Source: Tamarix chinensis (Eukaryota; Streptophyta; Magnoliopsida; Caryophyllales; Tamaricaceae). Taken from it: a stretch of DNA of 64,000 nucleotides. Both the position numbers and the translations under genes were made by a program. Below the pieces are notes generated by a model that saw only the letters and a program-made list of their open reading frames with translations, did no database searches and was not told where the DNA came from. The stretch's first letter is position 1; each line of letters begins with the position of its first letter. Below are positions 23,021 to 35,170 of the stretch, piece after piece. The stretch spans positions 47,162,707 to 47,226,706 of the forward strand of contig CM060174.1 in NCBI GenBank assembly GCA_030549775.1, read 5' to 3'.

Positions 23021-24192
23021 TTGACCAAATAATAACATATTAATAAAATAACTTTAACAACATTCTAACTTTGATAATATAGGGTTAAATATTTTACCCT
23101 AATGATAATAATGATACTAATATAATAATATCAAGGATAATAAAACTAATATCAATGAGAATATAAATAATAATAATAATAATAATAATATTAATAACAA
23201 TAAAAATAACATATAAGCTTTCAAATAGATAATGACTTACCATTTATTTAATATTAATAATGAAATTAATAACATATATAATAATATTAAAATAATAAAG
23301 ATAATGATAATATTATTATTAATAGTTATAAGAACAATAGAAACAATAATACTAAAATAAATAAGTGCGAATGTTAATACAAAATTAGGGCCTAAGATTT
23401 TACAGCATAAATAATAAAACGTTAATAATAATTATTCTAATAATTATAATATTAATAATAATAATAAGAAGAAGAATGATAATAATCCCATAATAATGCA
23501 ATTAATAACTTAAAATTCGAAACTAACAATAATATTGTTTTATTACCACTCTCCACCCTGCAAGTACAATTCAGAATAAAATTTCTCATCAAATAATAAT
23601 AAAACATATTAAGAATATAAATATTAAGAATAATAATAATGGTAATTATATGCAAATAATTGAAATAAATTAAATCAAGGCTTATAATAATATGGAAAAT
23701 GGTTGAGAGGGTCTAGGGTTCAACCTTAAGCTGGTGGGGATAGGTGGCACCGGCGGTGGTTCACGGCGGCGGCGGCGGTGGCCGAAAAAATAGAAGAACA
23801 AAGAGAAAGATGGATGTTGGGAAAAAGATAGGGAGAATTGAGGTGATATAAGAGGTGTTTATTGTTTCCCAAGAGTAGAGGGACAAAATGATGGTGGTGG
23901 TGCAACCAAAGGTGGCGGCGCACGGCGGTGGAAGGCGGTTTAAGGCTTCGGGGTCAAAATTCCGGTGAAAACGAGCAGCCAACTTGGCACGGCTATGGAG
24001 GCCCGTGCAAGAAGAATCGAGAGGTGAAAATGATTTAGTTAGCTAGATAAAATTTTAGGGAAGAGAATGGAATGTTTCGATGGCGCTGAGGTTGGCTGAC
24101 GGTGGCGGAAGAAGCGTCTGAAGTTGGGGTGGCCGGCACTCGAGCTGAGGGTTTCGGGGAAGAACCAACTCCAAAAACTCATACAATCTAGC

Positions 24193-24200
24193 TATTTATA
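24193..24200 (-). promoter_or_regulatory. TATA box of A2
   Basis: Minus-strand CTATAAATAG at the position equivalent to the A1 TATA box, next to the CpG-rich leader. Confidence 0.65.
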
Positions 24201-25232
24201 GATTTTAGATGGTATAATAGGATTTTGGGGGTCAGCAGGAAGTTATGGGTTGTAAGAATTTGGGCAGCCGGCGGCGGAAAACGGTCGACCAACGTTTGGT
24301 TTGCTTCGATGGTTCGCGAGGTTGGGGAGAAGAAACGGGCGAGATTTAACGCACGAAAATTATGCCAATTTATTCCTGGAGTTAAGAGGAAGGCAATGAG
24401 GCAAGAAACGGACGGTATTAATCACCGTAGCAGGAGAAGCCATTGACGGGGTCGAAGCTTGCGTCGCAGCGACGGAGGAGGAAGGAGGAAGAAGGAAGAA
24501 GGAAGGGAGGCGGACCGGTCGGCCGGGAAAGAAAAGAAAAAGGGGAGACCGGGCCGGTCGGCGCGGTTTATACCTTCATTAAACGAGACGCGGCGTCTCG
24601 ACATAAAACGCTCCAAAACGCCGCGTCTGGAAAGAAGCATGATGCGCCAGCGACGCTGGGCCGTGGAGGAAAGGGAAAGGAGAAGGAAACTGGGCCGCCG
24701 AAATAGGCCCAGTCTGGAGAGAAGAGAAAAAGAAAAAGAAGAAAAAGAAAGAAAAAAAGGAAGAAGAAAAAGAAAAGGGAAAAAAGAAAGGAGAAAAATA
24801 ATTAGATTGGGGCCAATTAAATTAATCTAAATATTTAAGATATTTAAAAATAATAATATTTAAATAAAATAATATTTAAATCCCTTTTTAGGCTAAATTA
24901 GGATATTTCAAATATTTTCCATAAATTCCATTTTAATTAGCAAAACACCCTAATTTTCTTCCATTAATTTATTTATAAAATTAACATTAATTTGAAACTA
25001 TTTTCTCCTCATTATTTTAAATAAAATAATTTATTTAGTTAATTTCCAAAATACAAATCCTTAATTAGCTAAAATACCCAATTTCTCTTAATTAACATAC
25101 TTATAAATTTATTCTTGATTTTCCCTAATTAATTTCCTTTTATTTTAATCAAAATAATTTATTTAATTAATCTTTATGATAAAATTTCATTTAAATATAA
25201 TATTTAATATTATAATTTTTCGGGGCATTTCA

Positions 25233-25237
25233 AGTAC
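25233..25237. repeat. Target-site duplication AGTAC, right copy of A2
   Basis: Perfect match to 20776-20780. Confidence 0.9.
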
Positions 25238-25610
25238 CACCTATCACCTAAAAATCGATGGGAAATTAAGGTAACAAATAGAACCCTCACCATGCTTCTT
25301 TAACGTCTGGTTCACAAATACTTAATGGATTGGGATACTAAACTAATATTTTTTGAAGCCTGCATATAATCAATCCCCAACATATGCTACAACCACTTGC
25401 CCTTCAAGGTTTTGTATGGGTTGAACCCTATCTCTCCCATAGACCTCTTAACTCTCCCCATAGGTGAAATTACAAGTGATGAAGCGAAAGATTAAGCCAA
25501 GGCTATGAAGAAACTCAATAAAAAAGGTAAGGGAAAATATCAAAAAGGTGAATGAAATTAATAATGTAAGAGAAAATAGGCATCGTAAACGACACTTATA
25601 TGAGCTCAGA
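25233..25610 (+). pseudogene. pol: Integrase remnant of element H, second part
   Basis: Direct continuation of the integrase broken at 20780, starting with the duplicated AGTAC. It reads STTYHLKIDGKLR at the start and, with shifts, AYNQSPTYATT near 25362-25400, RFCMG*TLSLP near 25408-25440, and a Lys-rich tail near 25490-25600. It stops at 25610, where a family B LTR begins. The next part of the same integrase appears to lie at about 32101-32348. Confidence 0.8.
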
Positions 25611-27915
25611 TGTAATACCCCATCCCAAGATCCTTCAAATTATATTTAGAACTATGTTGATATGAAAGAAATGAGTTTCTATTTTTAAATGGACTTGAAA
25701 TTCTAATAAAAATATGAATTTCAGGAATACCAATCGACTGGTTTATAAAAAAAATTACCTAGTACATTGGAAAATTTTATATTATTGTGCTCGATAAACC
25801 ATTTGACTTGTTTTTCCAAATCAATTGATTGGTTTCCCTATGATTTCAATTCCATTTTTGATTTTGATTCTAATTTCTCTCTAATGATTAGAAAAACTTC
25901 TTATTTGAGTTTAGTTATGCTAATTAGCATGTTTTAGTGCTCTGGTATTATTTTTACATTAATTAAATCACTTTATGATTTTAATTACCAAAATTTTCCT
26001 AAAAAGCCACTTTTGGAGGCAAGCCTCCCTTTTCATTCTTCCTGACCTCTCCCTCTCTCTTCTAGTAGATGGGGGTGTGATTTTTAACTTTTTACACCCT
26101 TTCCTAACTTACCAACCCACCATCATGCCCATCTCTTACTTCACTCAACCCCCACCACTCCATCAATTCATCCCTTATTTCTTGGCTTGTTGTCACTCAA
26201 CCTCACAAGTCTCATCCCTATTTTTCCTAACTATATTGATCAGATTGCCCCTATACCTCTCATTTGCTAATCCATTATTATTCATCACTTTTAGTTTTCC
26301 TATCTTTTTCCTTCTATTGAGAAAAAATAGAGATCCTCTCTTATTTTCTCTTATGAATTGTGCATGCCTCATATTTCTTCCTCTTCTTCTAATCTTAGTT
26401 TTAGTTTTCTCTTACCTTCCTTAAACAAGAAAGAATTAAGGTTGAGAAAGTTGAAAATTTTAGCTTCTCTTTCAACACCCTATTTTGAGCTAAAGGTGGT
26501 GTCTTGTGTTTCCCTTCTTATTCTTCTTATGATTTTCTTAGCTTTGATGAAGTTTTGGAAGGTAGTTTTAATGTTTTTTCCTTTAATTCTCTTAGGAATG
26601 AAAGTTCTTCTAGATAGGACATCTAGTTGGAGTTTTGTGCTAGAAGGATTGCTTTAAGGTATGGTATTCTTATCTATAACATAAGTAGCTTTCCATGGTA
26701 CATTTTAGGTTCCATATATTAATGTTTTTATGAGAATGATCTGATTATGTTCCATGTTATGAGCTGGTATATTTCTCCTCAAGTATGTGTTAAGATTCTC
26801 TAATTTTAACCATAAAATGTGTTATTTGAGCATGATTTGTTTAAGTGTGTATGTTATGTGCCCATGTGATTATATGCATGTAGTATGTATTTTTATGTGT
26901 GTTTAAATATAGAAGCATGCTAGGATTAATATGCTAAAGTGTGGTAAAATTTAGTGTGTCTTTCACAATTCTGGGTTATGTTTTACCAAGACCTATCGAT
27001 TAGTTCCTCAAACTGATCAACTGGTCTTATAAGTAGTCAAATGGTTTGGAGTTTTGGATCAATTGGTTACGAGACAAATCAAATGTTTTAGTAACAAAGT
27101 GAAATAGTTTCAACGAATTATCGATTGGTTGGTCAAACCCATAGAATGGTATCCCTATAGAACAAGGTGGTTTGGTCTTTGCTTAGACCCATTGGTCGGT
27201 TAGACCACACTAGTTGACGGGTTACTATGACCAGGCGATCGATTGGTTAAACCTGTCGATAGGTTTTTTCTGTAGGAAAAAATAGGTTAGTCTATACTTA
27301 GACCCATCTACAGATTGGACTAAACCAGTTAATTGGTTCTTATGAATAATTGATTGGTGAGGCCAACCAATCAACTAGTGCTTTGGTTTTGTTTTGGTCT
27401 AGGTCTAATATGATAAGACTAGTCAACCACTCTAAGGACCAATGCTCTTGTTCTGCTGGAAACCACCTAGTTTATTATGTTTTATTATTTTTCTCTTGGG
27501 CCTTTTTTATTAATACTTCCTTGTATTTACAACAACTTAATTATGATTGACCTAATTTGATATGAACCACCATGATGGAATTTGAGAATGGATTTTTGGT
27601 TAATTTTGGTGTTATATCTAAATACTCAATTGGTATAAGGATTTTGGTGCCATGTTGGTATGAGGCGTTTGGTGTAAACAATGTAAAACACCAATTTGGA
27701 GGCTTTTATGCCTAAAGAGGTGTTTATTGTAAGCACTGTAAAACATCCAGTTGGAGGCTTTAAGGTGTTTGGTGTAAGCACCCACTTTGTATATGGTGTT
27801 TTGTGTAAGTACTATAAAACACCCATTTGGAGGCTTTTATGTGTGAAGAGGAGTTTGGTATAAGTGCTGTAAAACAACTAGTTATTTAAATTTAGTATTA
27901 TCTCTAAGCACCTAG
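25611..27915 (+). mobile_element. Family B LTR (copy B3), left part
   Basis: Starts TGTAATACCCCATCC and aligns over its length with B1 and the inverted copy: C/T-rich leader (about 26000-26420), a TCTAGTTGGAGTTTTGTGCTAG block (about 26620), inverted-repeat words (26985-27400) and the AAACACCCATTTGGAGGC ladder (27600-27900). It is cut at 27915 by solo LTR C2. It interrupts the integrase of element H, which resumes downstream, so it is best read as a solo LTR or rearranged remnant. The 149- and 99-residue frames at 25975-26657 are leader DNA. Confidence 0.75.
27911..27915. repeat. Target-site duplication CCTAG, left copy of C2
   Basis: CCTAG just before the TG of C2, repeated at 31702-31706. 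Confidence 0.9.
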
Positions 27916-28725
27916 TGTAATGCCCCAAAACTTTATGTTAGGATTTAAGAATAAAATAAAGAATTATTGAATAAGGTTTAATAATATATGCCATTTCTAA
28001 TAAAATAATAATATTATCATAATAATAATTATCATCATAAAAGAATCAAAATGATTTAGGGATCTAATTAATAGAGGCTAAATTTATTTGCTAAACTAAA
28101 ATGAATAATAAGTAAATCATAATCCTAACTTTATATTAATAAAAATTATTTTGTTATTATTACTAATTTTTATTATTCTTAAAGTAAAAAAAAAAAATCC
28201 TAAACCACCCTATAACCCCTTTTTTTCTTTTTCTTCTTCCTTTCCCCCACCCTCGACCGATTGTGCTATGCCCAGCGACAATCCACTCTCCCCTTCCCCT
28301 AATTTTTCTTTCTTTTCCCTCCCCTAGCCTAGTTTTCCTTTTCTCCTTTCTTCCTCCCCCTTATAGCGTAGCTCAGGTGCACCCCCATTCCCCCATCTTT
28401 TCCCTTTTTCTGCCTTTATTTTCTCCTTCTTTCTCCTTCTACCTCTATCTTCTTCCTCTGCCCCCTGATCAAAGTTACTGGGTGTGCCTGCTTTTGTCAC
28501 TCCAACCCTCTCTCTCTCCTCCTCCTTTCCTAATATAGAATTTTAGGGTATGCAGCAAGCACTAACCTACATGGTCCCCACCCTCCTGCAACCGCCACAG
28601 CCCCAACATACTCCTCTACACCCCTTATAAAACCTACCCTGTCACACAACTACGTTGGCCGATAGCCAACCACCCATCCCCTTGTCTTCTTCCCTCTCTT
28701 GTCCACTTCCCTCAACCATTTGGCC

Positions 28726-28733
28726 TATAAATA
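28726..28733 (+). promoter_or_regulatory. TATA box of C2
   Basis: TATAAATA within GGCCTATAAATACCCC, nearly identical to the A1 TATA context on the minus strand. It sits 0.8 kb from the LTR start, giving a short U3 and a transcribed LTR part of about 3 kb. A second TATA-like word (CTATAAAATATGG, 28937) lies about 210 bp downstream. Confidence 0.65.
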
Positions 28734-30665
28734 CCCCTCCCCACTCCCTCATTTTCTCCCTTTTTACCTATTATTCACCCTCCACTAGCCTTACTCATCC
28801 AGCCTAATCAATTTCTGCTACTACTGTTGTTTTGTCACACCGCCATCCCTACACCCTCTTTGCCTCTTCCTTGCATCACCCTCCTCTCAATAAAACACTC
28901 CCCTACCCCTAACTACCCTTCCTCTTCTTTCCCCAGCTATAAAATATGGGCAACTCGAGCTGCCCTTTTGCACCTCCCATAGTTGCTTGCGTCGCCACAA
29001 CGACAACAACCACCACCCACCCTACCTCCCTTCCTACCAATAAAATCCTCCCCTACCTTACCACACCACAACTTCCCTTTTCTTCCCCCTCATCCCTCTT
29101 CTTTTCTCTTCTTTACCATTGACCGCCGCCACAATTGCCACTTGCTCCTCCATCGTGAGGCCACCACCAACACCACAACCCCTCTGACCCAGGAAACCCT
29201 ACCGACTATGAAACCTTAACTCCCCTCCTCTTTTCTGACCCCAAAACTCTTCTTTTACATCACCACCAACACCACCACCACCATGTGCCGCTATCGGCCC
29301 TTACTTGTTGACCTTTCTAGATTGCCTTTCTCTCTCCTACCTACTTAGTATATTTTATTTTAATTTTTTTATTATTAACATTATTGTTATTATTATTATT
29401 ATCACTAATATTTGATTAAGGAAATAAAGAAAAAGGAAAAGGAGTAGGAAGAAGGTGAAATAACTAGTTATATTTCTTTTATAGGTTATGAGCAAACCCC
29501 TTCCCGTGAGGAGGCATAGGATTTGTGCTCCAAGCCTAAAGTCCAACTACATCAGGATATGGTTAAGGCTTTGGTTTATATTATGGATTAGGTGTTTCTA
29601 GGTGTAATAGTATGTGATGTGTATATATAGGTGAATGTGAACTAAGTATGTGCCTAATGCATCTTGGCTTGTAAAGAGCTAAGGTGTGTTGAGTAGGATT
29701 TATATTATGTGTAAAACGTGTGATATGACTTGTTATGGATGGCATGCTCTTATATATGGTTGAGATGGTATGACATGCATGCTTAGAGACTTTAGGTGGG
29801 TTTGAGTGGTTATGGTGAACTCAAAGAAATAAATAGGGTGGAGTGAGTAAGGAGATATGGGGAGAAGCCCTAATTGTATTGTGAAATATGGATGAGAACA
29901 TAAAGAAAGAAAAGATTAAAATGAAGGGTGAGGGAAAAATCTTGCATGGGAAGTGTGAGTCTTACAAGGGGTATATTTGCATGGGGGAAAATATTACATA
30001 GAGAAATTACCATGGAGAGGAAAGAATATTTTAGGTGATTGGAGTACCTGGGGAAGAGTTAGTATATGGGTTGATGGAAGTATGCATAGGAGCCTAACTA
30101 GGGTTTTTTGGGAAAAACCATAAATATAAGGATATTGTGGGAGAGGTTAAGGAGTTTGGTTGGACTTTGGGTTGTGAGTAGGAGTTTGACATATGGAGGA
30201 TGTGAATCGAGTCAAACATAGGGTAGAGTGATGTATGAGAACAAGGTGTAAAAGAAAAGAGATGTACTAGGGTTTCATTGGTGGCCAACTAGGGTATCAT
30301 TAGCACATGTAGGAGTTAAAGAGTTGGATTGTGTGGAATCATGGGAGAATGTGTATTGTATGAGAAAAGGAGAGGCTAGGGCCATATAGGTCAGATTAAG
30401 GTTTCAAGGGGAAACCCTAGTAAGCAATGGTAAGCCTAGGTGGAGATATGGGAAAGTGGGACTTAACCCACATGTTTGGGGATTTTTGAATTTAGGGTGA
30501 GTATGGTCGAAGGTGAAAAGAATTCTTGGAGGATGTAGAGGTCCCAAGTAATGGGATAGGGTTTTTCAAGAAGTCTTGGGTGGAAGAGTGATAATGAGTC
30601 AGGTAAGCCCATTGGGGTGTGCATGTCTATATAAGGGGTTACATGTTGAATAAGACACAAATAAA

Positions 30666-31080
30666 ATACTAATCACTTAAAGTGGAAGATTATTGAGCCA
30701 AGCCTAGACCGTTCCACCGCAGCTACTAGTGGCTAGGAGCAATTTTTTTCCTAGAGACCATTCTATCGGCAAATAATAATGACCAAGTACATTCTGCCTT
30801 GGAGTAGTGTTTCCACTGCACCAACTATAATAGTGGTAGATTTTGAGCTCAATAACCAAACCTTGGATGATAATAAATCATGGAAAAGATAATAATGACT
30901 TATAGTGGAATACTATGTGGGTCAGTGCAAGACCGTTCCACCAATGTTAATAGTAGTTAGGAGCATTTTTTTCCTAGTGACCGTTTAACTAATAAATAAT
31001 AGTGGTCAGGTGTTCTTTTCTCTAGATTAGTATTTCCCTTCCATTTGCCATAATAGTGGGGTTCTCATACTCACGTGGAT
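30666..31080 (+). repeat. Duplicated triplet of bipartite repeats in C2
   Basis: Two superunits, each opening with an ACTAATCACTTAAAGTGG-like word (about 30666 and 30888), then three degenerate units. The clearest unit is TTCCACCGCAGCTACTAGTGG (CCAC-N11-GTGG) in the first superunit. Others are TTCCACTGCACC...AATAGTGG and TTCCACCAATGTTAATAG. The 3+3 layout is the same as in A1 and A2. Confidence 0.8.
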
Positions 31081-31625
31081 ATAATTCAAGAGATGCATAA
31101 AGATGGAACTAATGGATTAAATTCTAATAGTGGTGATTAATCTAATTAACTTACTACCTCCATTATCTATATTATATATGTTATGCATTGTCTTAGCTAT
31201 ATGGTTACCTTACTAAATACATAGCGTATTGATCACCCCTATCATGGTGCTAATCATTCCCACAAGCAGTAGCCTCTCCTGAGTTTGTGCAAGTAGGTGA
31301 TGAGGACCTTGCTGACTTTGATGCATATGATGAATTGGTTGGGGAAGAGTGATGATCCAATGTACATGGATTGGGGATAGAGAGGATGTTTTTCAAAAAT
31401 TTTATCTCCATACATTTCCACTACTTTTACTCAGCTATAGTAGGGCTTTTTTTATACTTTTTTTAAATTATGTATTAACTTTAACATTTATATATTTTGG
31501 TTTCATTAATTAATGTTGAACTATTATGATTTTAGTCACCCTTGTTAATGATCTTTATACCTTTATCCCTGTGGTTAATATGAGACTGACCAAGGGTTAA
31601 TATTATAGTAATCACAGCAATATCA

Positions 31626-31637
31626 CCCCCCCCCCCA
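31626..31637. repeat. Poly-C run
   Basis: Twelve uninterrupted C residues about 65 bp before the end of LTR C2. Confidence 0.9.
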
Positions 31638-31701
31638 TTTTTAGTGCATGATTTTCCATAACAAATAAAAATATTCAACTATAAATTTTGGGGTTATTAC
31701 A

Positions 31702-32100
31702 CCTAGTTTGAGGCTTTTATACCTAATGAGGTGTTTGGTGTGAACACTATAAAAAACCCAATTGGTCTTATGGTGTGTTGTTATATTACTCATCTAATTA
31801 TGTGGGGATTTTTAGTGAATTATGTGGCCATTAAAGGAAGGATTCTAATGTGGTTTATATTGCATGGATTATGACGTATTTACTATACCTTTATACTTAT
31901 ATCATTCCATGCAACCATGCCTTATCATACTTAAGTTATACTTATATGATATCACCATGCTATTATGTTACTTCAATGTGTTGCATGAGCCTACTGTTTT
32001 CGGTAGTATGTTTTACCAGTACTTCACTATACTGATACTATACTTATGTGGTCACTATGGTGATCTAGCTTCTAGTTTAGGAGGTAGAGGATGATTTGTA
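31702..32100 (+). mobile_element. Family B LTR (copy B3), right part, and CCTAG right copy
   Basis: 31702-31706 is the right CCTAG duplication of C2. After it the interrupted AAACACC/GAGGCTTTTAT ladder continues (31707-31770), so both parts are one LTR. From about 31790 the similarity to other family B copies weakens, and the true end is not visible. I place it near 32100 because integrase-like sequence of element H follows. The frames at 31850-32094 are not gene-like. Confidence 0.55.
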
Positions 32101-32348
32101 AGGTTATAACTCTCATCTTGAGTATGCTAAGGGTGATGACATGGGCCATTAGTGGGTAATTTCTTGGGGTTCAAGGTTTATGATTTGGCCTAAGATTTAG
32201 AAAAGTCTAGGGATATTTCCTACAAGCTCGAGCTACCACCAAGCATGGGGATTATTTCAAACAATTTAAATGTGGGAGATTTACTCCCCTATATAAACAA
32301 TAAACCTTTTGATCACACAAGGGAGCCTTTTTAAGAGGGATAGGATGA
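32101..32348 (+). pseudogene. pol: Integrase C-terminal remnant of element H
   Basis: The frame ending in this stretch reads YKLELPPSMGIISNNLNVGD and continues LLPYINNKPFDHTREPF, then a stop, EG, a stop, DD (about 32220-32348). That is the layout of the extreme C-terminus of one type of plant Ty3/gypsy polyprotein, in which a LELP segment is followed by a short conserved acidic tail. Strand and order fit continuation of the integrase interrupted at 25610. About 60 residues expected in between are missing or unrecognisable. Confidence 0.6.
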
Positions 32349-33300
32349 TGTAGGAGAACCTACAAAACAAAATTTAACATTAGCTAATTATCATCCTAAA
32401 TTTTAAGGACTAAAAACCCTTCACATTTGGGAAGAAATACACTAAGCCTATCAAACACCTCAGCCATGTGCATGGAATTCATGCAAGCCATGCAACATAA
32501 CACCAACCACCACCTTTTCATGGCATCCTTTTGAGCCCATGTACACTGCCAATTATACCCTCCCATCAAGGATAACTAGCCACCAATGTTAGAAACAATC
32601 CCTACACACAAGATCTAGTGGGGACCACTATACTGGTAGAAAATGGAATGAAAAAGCAAGGAAATGGGTTGGTAGATGGCAATTCTTATATATACAAAAG
32701 GTAATCCTTTTGATGATAATTCCCCTCACTTTAATGTAATTTTATCTTCCCATTATATAGGTTATTCTTCCTAGCTCATCTTTTGTTAAATGATGTAATA
32801 GCTATGATTAGTAGCTAATTACTATTACACAATCCCAATATCATAATTAAAGTATGGGGTGGGAAGGGGTGCACGTTTTAGGCCTAGTACAAACATAGGT
32901 TGACTATTAGGCTAGTTATAATTAAATTAAGTTAGTTAGAATTAACTAGCTAACTAGTTTAAATTCTAACTAATTATTCCTACTTAGTTAAGGATTAGTT
33001 GAGTTGTAACTAAGGATCCTCACACCCTTGTAAGTATGAGAAATCGCTTAATAGACCCGACTTTTGGTTGCCATATGTCTCTCTCTTTTTGAGTGAAACT
33101 ACCTCTAAGGCTAGTGTATTCTTTGGTTGATTTTTTATTTATTAAAATCTTATTTCTTTTGTCTTAAGTATTTTAATACTTGAGTGGTAGATTCAAGCGT
33201 ATAACTTAAGGATCACTTGATTAATAATTTCCAACCTCTTATTTCCCCCTCTATTTCCTATCCTTGTTATTTGTCTCAACCCCCACCACCCTTATGACCT
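32349..33300 (+). mobile_element. Probable 3' non-coding region and LTR remnant of element H
   Basis: Non-coding. A TATATATAC word lies near 32692. A tail near 32890-33240, with CTAGTTATAATTAAATTAAG-like repeats and CACCCTTGTAAGTATGAGAAA, resembles the end of a smaller LTR type rather than families A-C. No boundaries or duplication could be fixed. It is assigned to H by position only. Confidence 0.35.
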
Positions 33301-33800
33301 AGCTTAATCAAATTTTTATCCACCACACATCACCTTACTTAGTATGTAGTGCATTAATCATCCTTTTCATGAGTGTTATTCATTCTCATAGGTATACAAC
33401 CCATATATTTTTGGGTAGGTTGATGATGAGACTTTAGATGATTTTCCTGCTTATGATGCTCTATTTTTAGAGGAGTGATCTCATGTTCTAAGGCTTGGGC
33501 ATAAAGTTATGTTACCTGGATATTAGTTTTCCTTGGACACCTGCTTGGACTCTTAGCTCCATGGTATCCATTTACTTATTTTTAGATATAGTACTTGGAA
33601 TTAATCTCTAACTCATATTTATGTTTATAAAGTTGTCCCATTTTCTATTTCTCATCTTTTCCATTATAATCATTTTGATTAACATGAAGATAGTATGGTG
33701 AGCTGGACATATGTCAATCATAATAGTAGCAGCTAACTCATTTGATATTATACTTCCACTAAAAATAATGTTCTTAAGTAGTAAATTTTGGGGTGTTAAA
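33301..33800 (+). mobile_element. End of the 5' LTR of element G
   Basis: Carries the conserved terminal part of the large LTRs: ACTTAGTATGTAGTGCATT (about 33341), ATTCATTCTCATAGG (about 33380), GAGGAGTGATCTCATG (about 33471) and the end AAATTTTGGGGTGTTAAA. A primer-binding site follows at once. The 5' part of this LTR is not recognisable immediately upstream, so it is truncated or displaced by element H. Confidence 0.65.
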
Positions 33801-33802
33801 TC

Positions 33803-33814
33803 TCTTATCAAAGC
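33803..33814 (+). other. Primer-binding site of element G (initiator-Met type)
   Basis: TCTTATCAAAGC, followed by ATTTGC, is a decayed form of the site complementary to the 3' end of initiator methionine tRNA, two bases after the LTR end. Element D has the same type (61541-61553). Confidence 0.6.
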
Positions 33815-33989
33815 ATTTGCTTTCATTATCATCTTTTTTTTATTAGTAATAACTTAGTTTTCAAATCTAATTTTCTAGTTCTAATTTTAGAAAGCACCAT
33901 TCTTTGAAAACTTTAATTAGCTTGTAAGAAAATCAAGAATTGGTAACCTAAGAGGCATTTTACTATGCTCAATTGCCCTACCATGTTTT

Positions 33990-35170
33990 ATATCTTACAT
34001 TTATCTCACCATGGCCCTTAGTGGTCAATTTAGCTATTTGGAGGAGGCTTTTGAGGCCTTCATCAAGTTCTAAAGGTATCCATTACTACCCCCTCATCTT
34101 TAGTTGCAATCACTTCCTCTACATTACCTAGGACGGTATCAAAGAGGAATAGCATTGGAGAGTTATAGCACATCTACCCTAGTGATGAGCACTCAGTCAT
34201 CCTGGAGTGATGGATTAAGGGAATAGAAAAGACATATGAGTATGTTTATTATACACTTTCTAGGAAGGTTAGCATAGTAGCCTTCTTTCATTGAGGAGTG
34301 ACAAACACCTGGTGGGGCAGGCTAACCTGAAAAAAGGAAGACAATCAATGTTCTTGGAGGACTTTAAGGTGGTGATCCACGCTAAGTTTTATCTTGATAT
34401 TCTTAATAAGGATGATTTAAAGGAGCTTATACTACTAACCTAGGGGAGCTAACGATGAGGTAGTATCTCATGGGGTTAATAGAATAAGTTAAGTTTCCGT
34501 TAGGTACGGTTGCTAGCAAGTCTAGTATGGTGTACCAGTTTGAGTAGGGGCTTCACTTTGGCATCATAAGAATGATGGGTGCCAAGTATTTCCAAGAATT
34601 GGCCATACTGTATGAGTGGGCATGTGTTTCTGCTACTATGTTTTAGGAGTAAGTTTCGATTATGGGAAAGAGAAAGCTAGAGATATACGCTTCTAGAGGC
34701 AGGATCTACTTTTAGAGAGGTGGACCTCTAAGTTGTTAGCATTTGGGTTAGAAATATTTATAGAGTAGTTAGTTTCAACATTGGGGTCAAATGAGTGATC
34801 AGAGAAAACTTTCAAGACGAGTGACATACTTCACGTGTCATTTTTATGGTTAGGATCATCTAGGAGGGAATTTTCAAGGCACTTCTATATAGTGTCTAGC
34901 CTATGGTTAGTGGGGCCACTGATCTCTTGAGCGTTGAAACTAGTAGGTTTAGTTCCAATAATAGGGACAACTTGAATCCTAACAGCATGCCTATAAACAG
35001 AAGACATATCAGCAGTCACAATAGTAGTTTTAGTAGAGAGCACCTACCCCATCCAATGTACAGCCTAAGAAGATAAAAGGTAGACCACAAGGGCCGCGCC
35101 CTTTCCCCTCAAACAAGATGGAAGGCTTAGGGAGTTGGAGGATGTCATGGAGGATACCAAGGAGGAAAAT
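33990..35170 (+). pseudogene. gag: gag remnant of element G
   Basis: Decayed capsid/nucleocapsid gene. The capsid part reads WIKGIEKTYEYVYYTLSRK (about 34207), then VAFFH, a stop and GVTNTWWGRLT (about 34270), and MFLEDFKVVIHAKFY (about 34350): the WW and FK..F.AKFY spacing of the retrotransposon gag family. The zinc-knuckle region at about 34826-34935 keeps its layout (HFYG, stop, DHLGG, then CLAYG, stop, WGH), with some Cys residues lost and Trp or Arg positions turned to stops. It lies between the primer-binding site and the protease, in the expected order. Confidence 0.8.

Larger units (their letters stand above)
20781..25232 (-). mobile_element. Solo LTR A2, 4.45 kb, family A
   Basis: A complete solo LTR of 4,452 bp from TGTAACACCCC to GGGGCATTTCA, with a perfect 5-bp duplication (AGTAC), inserted in the integrase of element H. 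It is colinear with A1: terminal block with TTACCGCCACACTTAGTACC (about 20870), 3+3 array (21466-21830), splice-donor-like block (22967-23020), AAT-rich tract (23100-23660), CpG-rich leader (23720-24720), TATA (24193-24200), purine-only tract (24710-24790) and AT-rich U3 end. The two copies differ by several hundred bp, mainly in the simple repeats and leader. The region 22260-22700 holds a private run of tandem, degenerate AAATTAGATTCTCCCA-like units. No gene is present; the minus frames near 23726-23982 and the plus frames near 24225-24830 are leader DNA. Confidence 0.9.
27916..31701 (+). mobile_element. Solo LTR C2, 3.8 kb, family C
   Basis: A complete solo LTR of 3,786 bp from TGTAATGCCCC to GGGGTTATTACA with a perfect CCTAG duplication, inserted in the repeat ladder of a family B LTR. 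In plus sense: AT-rich start, C/T-rich U3, TATA box CCTATAAATACCCC (28724), a leader rich in ACC/CCA words, the GTGCTCCAAGCC block (about 29527), the 3+3 bipartite array (30666-31080), the ATAGCGTATTGATCACCCC block (about 31220) and a C12 run near the end. The order matches family A read in reverse complement, so A and C are diverged relatives. No gene remains; frames at 28263-28538 and 28983-29219 are Pro-rich leader DNA. Confidence 0.9.

Noticed and set aside
31626..31637. Poly-C run as a possible assembly join
   Set aside because: It lies within an LTR whose sequence is continuous on both sides and ends in a correct duplication.
32325..32350. Polypurine tract plus LTR start at 32349
   Set aside because: TTTTTAAGAGGGATAGGATGATG looked like a tract, but it continues the reading frame of an integrase C-terminal tail, and no matching LTR end was found.
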